From: Rhopalosiphum padi
Lineage: Eukaryota > Arthropoda > Insecta > Hemiptera > Aphididae
Reading direction: 5' to 3'
Length of the DNA stretch: 64,000 nt
Assembly: GCF_020882245.1 (NCBI RefSeq)
Contig: NC_083598.1
Span: 73,723,714 to 73,787,713, forward strand
A program made the position numbers and the translations under genes. Below are positions 26,226-37,330 of this stretch, one piece after another. How positions within the stretch are numbered: position 1 is the first letter of the stretch; the number at the start of each line of letters is the position of its first letter. The notes beneath the pieces were generated by a model. That model ran no database searches. It was given only the letters and a program-made list of their open reading frames with translations, and was not told where the DNA came from.

Positions 26226-27994
26226 TGATGTATATATTATATATATATTATGACGTACCTATACGAAAGATGATTTTGAGAATGAAACTATAATGAATAT
26301 AATAATAGTATTAATTGATTTGCCTCATTTTCGGAAAACTATAACAGAACAGCCATTTTTTCCCCAAAAAACATTTTTAAAGATTGTTCTTTGATACATA
26401 ACAAAAATGTAGTAAGTAGTTTTAATCATGTTAAAAAATATACCATATGCTAAATCCAATCCGTGACTTTCAGTTGCTCATCTAGGTCGAATTATTTCAC
26501 AAAGCGAGATACACTGACACCGATTTACCCATAAATTGACGTACCTACATTTAAATCAAGACACACCTATACAGCGCTGAATTTTATATTTGTTTAAATC
26601 TTCTTGGGTGAAGTTGGGTTATACAGCTAGTTAAATATATATGCATAATCTGTTTGGCCTCTCATAATACGTTAGTTGAATACCTACATACGTGAGGAGG
26701 TATTTTCTCTCTAAAATCTATGGTTTTGTTAATTTGCTCTTTTTCCCAAATATATGCCTTAGTAATTTTCAACTCTTTATTTGCGACTGCGTTTTTCACC
26801 ACTTAAATGTTGTTTAAATTTACACTAGTGTGTGAGTGAGTCAGATTCTGAATTGGAAATACTCATTGTTAGCCTCTATGGTCCTTCATCGAGTAGTTTT
26901 TTTTTTTTGGCAACCCCACAAACATGTTTATTATATTGTTTTAATTATACTTGGCATATATTTTCAAAAAATGTCTATCCAAAGTAGGATATAAAAATCA
27001 AACAGCATTTTATATAATTGCTTAAACACAATAATTGACGAAGAGCCAGGCTTAAAACAAGTTTTACTATCAATAATAATTGTATAATATACTGTATAAT
27101 TATACAGATTTTATTTTTAAATGGCTAACTTCTCTTCATATATATGTTATCCAAATTTAAAATACATTATGTATTGTGTGAATTGTTAGTACTGTATTCA
27201 GACAAAATAGTAGATACAGTTATCATTAGATTTATGTTATAATAAAGCATTTGATTCTAATTAATTTTGTTCGATCCCCGTTTTGGATTTTTAATTGCAT
27301 AAAATATTGTACTGTTTTTATGAGACAGACAAATATTAACTTGGTGGTTTTATATCATGGTTAAGTTTTGTAGCGATTTCTGTCAACACGAAATTACGGA
27401 AATGTATTTTTCCATTGACAAAAATAGAATTTCTGTAATTTCACAACATTTTTCTGGGATTTTTCCTGGTTATCAAATTAATTAAGATCTAATAATAATT
27501 GCAAGGAGTATAAAAAAAAAATAATAATAATTGCGAGTAGTAGGTCAGTATAGAGTAGTGAAAAAAACAAAAGGTAGGTGTGTATTCTATACAGTAGGTG
27601 TCGAGTGAGTCACTGTAATGGATATGTCAAATTTTAATTTAATGATGATATAAAATTATTAAAATTGTTGTATATGAAAAACCACAGAGTGAAAATGGCT
27701 TGATAACCGTATATTAATAAATAATTAGAATATTTTACGATATTATTGCTATTAATATAATTTATTTTACTATTAGTAATGCAGTAGATTAAATTACAAT
27801 TTTCTAAAAACACAGAATAATAATAATATACTTTAAAAGTTTCAAGTACCTACGAATAATAGTTTTAAATTACAACGAAATAACTAAATAATTACGAAAA
27901 TGTTATCATATACATATAGTAGATATATATTAAGTATGTTAAGGCTATTGGTTTTTGAATTAAAAAAAAATATGAAAATTGTTCAACAAGAAAT
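26226..27994. other. AT-rich non-coding stretch
   Basis: No coding or RNA signal. A GTTCGATCCCC string at about 27267 resembles a tRNA B box but lacks an A box and cloverleaf. Confidence 0.4.
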
Positions 27995-28694
27995 AGGGTG
28001 AATAATGAATATTTAATTTCGTAAAAATTTGAACTTCAAACGCTCATAATAAATTAGTTTGACTTTCCAGTGAACTTTTTTTTTGTTAGGTATAGGTAGA
28101 AAAATGTATCGGAAATCTTGTATTAAATTTTCAAATCGAAGATATAAATAAAAAATATTTTTTGAATTTGTAACTCAAAATAGTTTGCAAATTGTCATGT
28201 TTTTGTCAAAATTCCGACTTCAGGTGCTTATAAAAAAGTATTGTGATTTACGTTAATTTCTACTAATAATAACTTATGAGGAACTTTGTTTTAAATTTGC
28301 AAGGTTTTTGACAGAGTGAAATATTTTTATCAACAATTAAACTAACAAAAATCGGAATTTTTCGTGGCTATAAATAGCTTAAAAAGAATTAAATTTCTTC
28401 ATACACAAAAAATTGTCATATTAACATTTGAGAAAATTTAAAGTAGGTTTCTACGGTAATTAGTTTTTGAGTTAAACTTATAAAACTAAATCAAAAATTA
28501 TTGGTTTTTCGTAAAAATTCCAGTTTTCCTATTAGTTTATTTTTTGGTTTTTCTGACGCTTTTGAAAACTATTCGGAATTTTTATATTTTTACCTTAAAA
28601 TATCAACTATAGATGCATTTTTATACCAGAAAAGACGCCGAATTAGAAAATTGGTGCATTTTTACTGCCCCAGATAATATACATCATTCACTCT
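27995..28694. mobile_element. Old non-autonomous element with short inverted ends
   Basis: The left end AGGGTGAATAATGAATATT and the reverse complement of the right end AGAGTGAATGATGTATATT match at 16 of 19 positions. The roughly 700-bp interior has no open frame and is made of AT-rich motifs of the kind that recur in aphid repeat families. No target duplication is evident, so the superfamily is not assigned. It may be a decayed miniature inverted-repeat element. Confidence 0.45.
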
Positions 28695-31430
28695 GCTCAG
28701 GATCAAATATTTTAATTAAAATATTTCAAATTCAGTTTCCTAGTTAAGTCATTAAATTAAAATTTAATACATCCAATACTCTTTTTCTCTCTTCCTAGCA
28801 AACAAGTGTTTTCAAGAGTTTTTGCCATCACCGATACTTCTTTCCATTCTTCTCGATTTTGTACTTTTTCTTTTACATCTAATAAAAGAGCTTAATTTAC
28901 ATCTAAATTTCTATGTACAGCAGAATAGTACTAATTTGTCCACATTTTCATAATTTGTTAAGAAAACAATATTTTAACAAATTTATTTGTTACATTTGTG
29001 AGCTTATGTCATCATAATATCAAATTTTATAGTAATTTTATTATTATTATTAGTAGTAATTACATTTTTATATAACTACATAGAACCTTCATTTTTGGGT
29101 TTATTATTTTGGGTATAATAATTCGTGGATATTTCCAATTCCAGTATACACATAACTAGCTAAAATAAGAACTATAAAAAAGCATATTTAATAATAATTA
29201 TTATATATTTGCAAACAAATAACAACATAGTTTTTATAAATATAAGTCCGCTTAAGCCCTATAAGCAGAATCTTGTGTTGGAGGTGAGAGGTTCTTAAAT
29301 TATAGTTATGTGGCCAGTGATAAATAGTGCTAAATTCTAGTAGTATGTCATCGAACATCTATAAAATGGTAAAAATGATAAATAGATGAAATAAACAAAT
29401 AATGATTAAATTATACTTAATTATAACGTTTAAATAGATTAAAGGTAGACAAATTATTGTCATAATTACATATACATAATTATGACAGCATATTGGAAAG
29501 TATTTGTTATGTATATAAGCTACAAGAAAGGTAAATTTGATAAGTAATTTATCAAAATTGAGTACTTGATATAAAAAAATCAGTATTTGTAGTACTAGAT
29601 AAACTTTTAATAAATCTAGATATTCTAATATTTTTTAGGTAGATATTGTAGATATTTTCTATTTCATATGCAGTAACTGATTGCACAAATTATATATAAA
29701 TAACTCTCAGTTGATATTTATTAAATATGGATAGCAAACCACTAAAATATAAAAAAGAATTTACGGCTTAGTCGCGTAATATAGTCAATATGAGAACCAT
29801 TTTAATTGGAAATCAATAAATAGTCCAAGATATTTAATTGAGTTTACTCTTTCAATATTTAGACAAGCACAATCATTATAATTATTTTTCATACAAAAAG
29901 TATTATGAATACATAATTTTTGTTCAATATGTAATTTCGTGTTTTGAATATAAAAAATAATTTATTTAAATGTTGTTAAATTTAATTCAAGAAGACCATT
30001 ATTAAACCATGAATTTACTACTCCATAGACTTTATTATTAGCTTTGATATACAATTTATCAATACTTTTTTCATTTAAGAGAATATAAAAGTTTGTTATT
30101 AATCATTTCCAAAAATGAATACATTTAATTCATAAAAATTAAAGGTAGTTCTTTATTTAATAATTTGTTTGTACAAAAATACATTTTATAGATTACATGA
30201 CACCCATATATTGTTATATACCAGAAAAAATGTAATTAATTAATTCATAAACTTAAGTGTTAGTAGTATTTAAAGTATTTATATCAATTTTTCAATATTT
30301 TAACTTCAACTGTGTATACTAGAACATTATAGTGTATGTATAAATGTTTAAACTTAAATATATAATTAAAATTTGTATTTCAATCTATAAACTTAATCTT
30401 ACCTTTGAACTTGTATCTTTCATTATGTTATTTACTTGTTCATATATTATTATTAACTATTATTAAAAGAAAAGAAAAAATATATACCTTCTACTGGTAT
30501 ATCCATGATATACAATTAAAATTAAATATCTAACTTCAACTAACGAACAACACTAGCCATATAATAAACATGTTACGTTCAAACAATTTAGTGTGTTAGG
30601 TATTAAAAAACCTTATCTCAGACTATAAGTATATTCAGTACACTAATAGAATTTCACGCAAGATCTTACCAATTTAAAAACATATATTATATTATCAGTC
30701 ATCAACTATCAACAAATTCAATTCAATTGTACGTTCAATTACTTATTATGAAAATTCTAATTCTGTCGACTGTCCATATAAATTAACTTTCCAAAACACT
30801 GTGCGACGTAAAATTTTATAGTTCACTCGTTAAAATGATCAGAACTTACTATAAACTTTTACACGTATTTATTATTAAATTGACTGCATGCGTGATGACT
30901 AACTTTTAGTGTTTGTTTACTACCTCGTGCATGTTTAGTGTTCACCTGTGACCTGTTTCGAAAATGACTCGTACGTTACAAAAAATTAAAGCATTCGATT
31001 CTGCGCTATTATATAAAACCGGGGACTTATCGGTTCCGTTGGACGTTTGTATAATTTATTTATTCCGCCAGATATCAATTCCGCTACCCATTTGTATATA
31101 ATTTTGATTCCGTCAGTTTATCATACAATGTAATAAGCAAAATAATATAGCTATAGCTCAATAATTACCTATATTATATTTTTTTTAAATGATCGTCAAG
31201 TATTATAGTCCTCGAGAAAAAACCCAAATATGGTAAAAAAAAAAAAACAATAAAATAAATAATATACAATTTATTACAAAATTAAATTACATTATCATTT
31301 TTTTAATATATATATATATGTGTGTGTTAAAATAAGAGTATTCAACAACGCTATTTTGTTATGATTTTACTACAAATATCAGTTAAGTCTTCTTTAATAG
31401 TATAATAATACTAGTTTGTCGACTTAAATA
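28695..31430. other. AT-rich non-coding stretch
   Basis: No gene is visible. There is a perfect 11-bp inverted repeat with an 8-nt loop at 29458-29487, and a degenerate repeat of ATTCCG-containing units around 31030-31120. Confidence 0.4.
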
Positions 31431-31674
31431 TTATGATCGTCCTAGTAAGGTGCCCGTTGCAGAGTGACCAGATATATAAACACGCTTATGGCGATATCGT
31501 AAGACGTAGTGATAAAGAAGTAGACGAACACACGATAAGTTGGATTTAACATTCGTATAATATAATCGGAAAAGTGTGAAGTAAACAAAACAAAACAAAA
31601 CAGTGAACTCGCGTTGCACTGAAACAAATTTTCATTATTATCGACTAAAGGTCGTGTTACGCTTCGGGGAAAAG

Positions 31675-32736
31675 TCATTTTCGGCCTTTGGACGGGTGCA
31701 CGTTGACGCGGTTGCCGTTGCACAGCTCGATCGGTCCACCGGCGAGCGCGGCTGCCACGCCATCGGGTCTGCTGAATGTGACGAAAGCGTAATTATACTT
31801 GGTCGGTCTACCGGACCGGTTGTGACCGCCTATGATGCGAACGTGCACCACTTCACCGTACTCGGAGAACGTTTTCCGCAGATGCTCCGCTGTGGTGGCG
31901 CTCGTCAAGCGGCCGACAAAAAGCTGAAAATCGGTCGACGATTGCTGACGTCCACTGGCTGCGTGGCCGGTCTGGGCGACGCCATGGCTGGTCTTGACGA
32001 CGCCGTGGCCGGTCTGGGCGACACTGTAGCCGGTCTGAGCGACGCCGTGGCCGGTCTGGGCGGCACTGTGATCGTCCGCAGCCGCCAGTACCGGGGGCCG
32101 TGCGACGAACGCGTGCTGGACGATGGACGCGACCACGGCAAACGACCGGGCAGCACTGAACTCGACCACGAATAACTGGACGAACCGTTCCGAAGTGGCC
32201 ATCACAAGCAATTGGCCGGGTGCGCACCGGATCGTGTTCACCGATTTGATGGTCACCTGCCAGCCATTCCCGTGGTCATCGCTGTCGTGACTCCTGTCCA
32301 CCGTCGCCGGGCTCCCGAACAGTTGGCGCAACTGCTGCCGACCCGTGACCGCTGTCCGCCTGCCGTCCGCCTCCACGTCACAATACTGTGCGCCCTCCGT
32401 GTAGAACCGCCACACGTGTTCCGGCGCGTTGTACAGCACTGTGTAGTACTGCCTGACCAACTCGTGGCCGATCACGGCGTCGCGGCCGCCGGGAATCGTG
32501 ACCTTGGACCCGCCGCCGCCGTTCGGATCCACCGCCACGAACTCCTCGTCGCCATCATGCTCGTGCCGTCCGTACTGATGTTGCTGCTGTTCTGTGTTTT
32601 CCTGCTGCTGAACGATGTGGCCGAACCCTGGATCGGTTGTCTTGAACGCCTTGGAATTTCGCCGGGAGCCGCCCCCGCGAAATCTAGCACGTCCGTCTTC
32701 CGGTACAGTTGGCTTCATCGCATCCATTGATCGCAT
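31675..32736 (-). CDS. G3BP/Rasputin-like protein, intronless (NTF2-like domain plus RRM)
   Basis: A 353-codon uninterrupted gene on the minus strand, much richer in G+C than its surroundings. An NTF2-like domain spans about residues 88-212 (includes HELVRQYYTVLYNAPEHVWR), and an RRM spans about 270-346, with RNP2 LFVGRL at 272-277 and RNP1-like KYNYAFVTF at 313-321. This domain pair is that of G3BP/Rasputin, RNA-binding scaffolds of stress granules. Differences from that family: the NTF2 domain follows an 87-residue extension with a GGGSRR patch and Gln/His-rich run, the acidic/proline linker is replaced by 7-residue repeats (about 225-259), and no RGG tail follows the RRM. I chose the ATG at 32736 (G at -3); Met4 and Met7 are alternatives. 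Lack of introns in an intron-rich genome suggests an old retrocopy. No frameshift or stop is seen, so it may be expressed. Confidence 0.75.
   Translation of the reverse strand: MRSMDAMKPTVPEDGRARFRGGGSRRNSKAFKTTDPGFGHIVQQQENTEQQQHQYGRHEHDGDEEFVAVDPNGGGGSKVTIPGGRDAVIGHELVRQYYTVLYNAPEHVWRFYTEGAQYCDVEADGRRTAVTGRQQLRQLFGSPATVDRSHDSDDHGNGWQVTIKSVNTIRCAPGQLLVMATSERFVQLFVVEFSAARSFAVVASIVQHAFVARPPVLAAADDHSAAQTGHGVAQTGYSVAQTGHGVVKTSHGVAQTGHAASGRQQSSTDFQLFVGRLTSATTAEHLRKTFSEYGEVVHVRIIGGHNRSGRPTKYNYAFVTFSRPDGVAAALAGGPIELCNGNRVNVHPSKGRK
31962..32069 (-). repeat. 21-bp tandem repeat inside the G3BP-like gene
   Basis: About five in-frame 21-bp units encode heptads such as VAQTGHG, VAQTGYS, VAQTGHG and VVKTSHG. 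The units differ by a few bases. They replace the usual low-complexity linker between the NTF2-like domain and the RRM. Confidence 0.75.
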
Positions 32737-33204
32737 CGCTAAAGTTCCGTATAATGGCAAATATTATATAATAAATATCTACTGTTATAACGGGTAAAGC
32801 GCGTTTGTTTGAATGACCAGACTCGTCAACGGCCGTGTAACAATCTTCTTATTATTGAAACGATAGCAACGCTACGAGAAAATCATACTAGCCAGAGATT
32901 TGTTTTTTGGGAATCCGCATTCAGAACAACATTACAGCATTTCTTACCAGACCTATTTGACTTGATTCGCCGCAATTTATGTTATATAATACGTTTCAAT
33001 TGAACAGATGAAAATAATTGTATTCTTAATTATTCTTTGCATAATAATAAATAAATCAACATTTTAATATTATAAAAAACAAAAATTACTCATCGATTAA
33101 TAGGCAGACAAGCTTTTGCTTAATATTTCGTCTTTGTTTATTTTTTATTCATATTTATATATATACGAACTAGCTATATACTAGCTGTCCCCCTCCCCAT
33201 GCAC
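32737..33204. other. Upstream flank of the G3BP-like gene
   Basis: AT-rich flank. On the minus strand a TATTATATAATATT stretch sits about 25-40 bp before the chosen ATG and could act as a TATA element, but this composition is common here. No exon is seen. Confidence 0.25.
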
Positions 33205-33725
33205 TTCGTCGCCCATACAAAAGGGCGGTGGTCCTTTGGGCGAAGGTAATAATTTTGACCAAAAAAATAATATTCGTTTGGGCGAGTCAAATTATTTTTA
33301 CCTATATGCGAGGTAAAAACCTGGTGACAGATACGGTTAATATTATTGCTAATAATTTTTAATCACTATTATCGAAAATTTAAATAATTAATTGTTGAAT
33401 GTATATTACTATGAGCATTTTAATACAAAGCCAATATATTACTTTAAAATGTACTAATTATATTATATGTAATTTTATTTATAACTTTTTGACTGTAGAT
33501 TACTATCTACGTATATAATATTATTAATATCTATATCAATATTTTTATTTTTAAATAGGGCTTTTTATTAATTATTTATATTTTGTATGATTTAGTTTAA
33601 TTAATTATTGAGTGTATATTATAAGCATTTTCATAATGCCCAAACGGTATTTTTAGTTGAAAAAACCCTCGCCTAAACAAACCATATTCTAGGTCGATTC
33701 ACCCATACAGTCTACGCCCGTACAA
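33205..33725. mobile_element. Decayed inverted-repeat element, possibly related to the one at 58550
   Basis: The left part carries GGGCGA-type motifs and a block (CAAAAAAATAATATTCGTTT) close to the terminal sequence of the element at 58550-59010. The right part, reverse complemented, has TTTAGGCGAGGG and GGGCGTAG motifs. The interior contains two diverged copies of a segment about 210 bp apart (near 33390 and 33600). The ends are too decayed to define a target duplication. Confidence 0.3.
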
Positions 33726-36685
33726 AATGCACCAGTGTTAAGTTTGGTTGCCATAATGCTAATATTTAGCGTAAGGACAAAAACTATTTTTGGTTTTCTG
33801 ATTTGGTGTATAGATGATATCTCTGACATATTAATTTTACATGTCGCGTCTAGAGTTGCATTTTTTCAATCGATTAATCGATTATGTATCGTTCTTAAAA
33901 GTTTGGTGGAGTTTATAGTCGGCGTAATCGATAAGTTTATCACAGGTAAAAAGATCATTTTGATGGAATCGATTTACACCCATAAGCCCTTGAAAGTATT
34001 TTCATATAATTAATTGCATTTATTCTATAATAGTTTGTAAATTATTTAGAAACGTACAGCCGTACAGGTATGCTAAATATTAAATAGAATATTGTACCGT
34101 ATTTAGTTCAACCCTGTAATTTTTTTTTATATTCTTGTTATAATGTGAATAGTAATATTTAACGTACACATTAGGATGTATAGAGAAAAGCACTATGATA
34201 ATAATTACTAATTATGCTTAAAATGTGAGAACAATTTCCTAAATAAGTTTCTTAAAAAGCGCACGTGAAATGTTTTATTAAAGCATTTTAGATTTTTTAA
34301 CAAATATTTTACAACGTCATGCCAAATGTAACTTGTAAGTCATTACTCTTTTATAACATATTTAAAATTTAATTATAAACCGTATTAAAGACATTACCTA
34401 ATTAATTTGTAATTGTTTTCCCGTGTCAAAAACACGTTATCTTAAAACACATAACATTACACTGTAAAAGTTGTAATGGCTTGTATGCGTCTAATGTATG
34501 TATATAAACACTCGCTGAAATAATTAACTCTATGGCTAGATCTCGTTTATGTCTTCATCATACTAAATGTAAGATAGAATCTCGTAACATAAGTTAGTAT
34601 TGGGGTTAAGGGGAATGTGTATTTGCATTAAGTGTTCCGAAGAGTTGGCGCATATCATATTTCAGTATTTGTGGTATAACAATAATATTACAATAAACAC
34701 ACGTGAAAATAACTTTTGATTATAAGTTTATAATAAACTATGCAAAGTCGACTTAAATTCTATATTTTATTCAGTTTTATTGAGGTGTATAGGTATGTGC
34801 TTACACGCAGCGTATTCATAAATGTTTCAGTTTAAAACAAATATTAAAATATATATAATAGCATGATGCGTGCTTATAATCCTTATAATTTACTATACGC
34901 CATACCATCATATTATTTTATAAAAGGTGAACCTCGAGGGTTATTTAAATTGATAAGACATACATTTATCAAATATATAGGTATACTTTGAGTACCTAAC
35001 CCATAACAATATAGTATATAATATATATATATATGTGTGTGTGATGTATACTGTACAGTATTAAAAATGGGCCGTTATTGATAGAATATAATAACAATAT
35101 AATATATCGTAAATATATGTAAATCGTGTTAAATTAAATGAGCTCATATATTATTATCTATTGGACATAATTCTCTACCAATAATACCATACGATATTAC
35201 GATAAATAGTCATTTTAACGATAGTTTTTCAAAAGTTTACCCATTTCTCTAAAATATGTGTACGCTGTATATATATGATGTATTTGATATAAATAATGTT
35301 GTCTCAGTGCGAGAGTTTTTGTCATTAAATGGGCACTGAGATCTCTATATTTATTTCCCACACAATATAATGTATAGTATACGCAACATTATTTTGGTAC
35401 AAATCGAAAACGATATCTTGTGAAACCATTGGGTCTTTAGGCGACGACTCTGTAGAATCGCATCAAAAACAGTCTCGTCGTATAAAAGAAAAAGGTTTCC
35501 GCCAGGCTGAAATAAAACAGATTTCAAACTGAGCCATTTTACAATGAAACGTTTTTATTGTTAGGGATCTTGCTATTTCGTCGTTTTTAACTCAATGTCA
35601 CAAACTCACAATAGCCTATGTGTTACTGACGATCTTATGTTATAGTTTTTCGTGTTCGATATTATTGTATGGAAAGACTTCTACACAAGACGTCTTATAC
35701 ACTATTAAAGTGCGTCCTTGAGAAATATATTATATATAAATAAATCGTATCGGATATTTCTACATTATCGAAAAATATATATAAATAACTCTTTAGAAAG
35801 TAGTATACTATTTATAACCTTAAAATAATATCAATGTCCATTTGATTTTGTTAATCCTGAAAAAAAATTCTAACAAAAGCTTTTAAATTGCCATTAAAAG
35901 CATTATCGGATATTTTTTAATTTAGAATACTGCTTTTAATGTAACCACTTCTATTTAAAAAATAACACGAATGTCAAACTTTTTATCACAAAAAGTTTGA
36001 CATTGGCTCTTTCGTAAATTTAAATTTTAGTATGGAAATTGATTATCGAGTTCGAGTAATTTTGTATATGCATTGTAATGTAAAATGTAAGTAGTTCATA
36101 AAAATATGTGTAAAATATTGTACACGAATAAATCATATTTTATTTAATAAAACTATATATTCAATACCTAATATAAAGTTCGTGTCGAAAAATAATCATA
36201 ATTCCCTACTATATAGCTTAATAGAACACTTATTGATTTTAAGCTAATCAAATATGTTAATAATAAATTAATAATTCAAAAAACTGACGTCCATACGATA
36301 ATAGTATTATTTATATAAAAAAAATATATTTTTTCTTATAATCGTATAATTCAGTTATCCATCACCCTTATGGTTCCGCATCTGACGGATAGTCTAGGTT
36401 TAACTGGCTATATATATATATTATATATGCGCCTACATTATATAATATATACTTATACGGACTCTTAAACTTCTTAACTCCGTACAATAGTGCACATATC
36501 GCACAGGTACTCAACAAAACACTATAGTATATATATATAGGCATAGACACTCGTCGAGATGATACAATATATATTATAAAATATATACATATATATATTA
36601 TATTTATTATACATACATATATATGTATATATTATGTAAACACTTTTTTTTTCTATTTCACTGATTGATTGGAATATTATATTCC
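33726..36685. other. AT-rich non-coding stretch with a perfect hairpin
   Basis: No supported gene. A short balanced patch at about 35380-35534 on the plus strand stays open for some 50 codons (includes SVESHQKQSRRIKEKGF) without an ATG and ends in TGA; it could be a coding remnant, but nothing confirms it. TA-rich microsatellites fill 36400-36640. Confidence 0.35.
35970..36004. repeat. Perfect 15-bp hairpin with 5-nt loop
   Basis: ATGTCAAACTTTTT and its exact reverse complement flank the loop ATCAC; one more A-T pair extends the stem to 15 bp. It has no open frame. Confidence 0.7.
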
Positions 36686-37330
36686 CGCGGTGGCACGGCG
36701 ATCTGTCGACGACAGTCGTTTTTTTTCCTATCGCCATTTTACCCGTCTCCATTCTATGACCCATCGTTATATTATATAGGCACTTTTCTCATTTGCTGGT
36801 CGGTATTTAATTCACAAATTGCTTTTGGAGCGCTATTTGCTATCACGGCGGAGGCGACATAAAAAAAAAAAATATTATAATAATAATAAGAAAAAAATAA
36901 AAATAAAGTAAAAAACCATCACTACCGCCGCCGTGCCATCTTCATCTTCACCTTCACCCAGTGAAATTATTATATTAGCGGCCGCACAATGCGTGACGCT
37001 GCCACACCGTATATACAAAACGATAAAAGCTCCCTCTCTCCCTCTTTTTTTCCAGTCGGAATAATTAGATTCTGGTTTTCTTCGTAGCCTGTCAGAAGTT
37101 TAAAAATTATACGCCATGGTCTGGCCGATGCGTTCAACTCGACCCTAGAAGTTTGCCTCTTTATGCGTCCTGCCGCCTACTATAGTACTCTCCACTCGTA
37201 AATACCAATTCGCAAAACGCGCGTTTTGCCGGATGTCTTCATTTTAATGCAATATAGTTATATAATTTCGACTACACCCCGCACATAACACAACTACTAT
37301 ACTTTCAGTGCTCATCCCCCACGAGGATCG
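36686..37330. promoter_or_regulatory. GC-richer island
   Basis: A block with CpGs, CCGCCGCC motifs, a NotI-type GCGGCCGC site near 36978 and CT-rich tracts (37032-37055), flanked by AT-rich DNA. No convincing open frame. Candidate regulatory DNA by composition only. Confidence 0.22.

Noticed and set aside
27260..27290. tRNA-like B box GTTCGATCCCC
   Set aside because: No A box at the right distance and no cloverleaf could be formed.
31603..32730. Long plus-strand frames (190 and 172 codons) opposite the G3BP-like gene
   Set aside because: Antisense shadows produced by high GC content; NTF2 and RRM motifs are on the minus strand.
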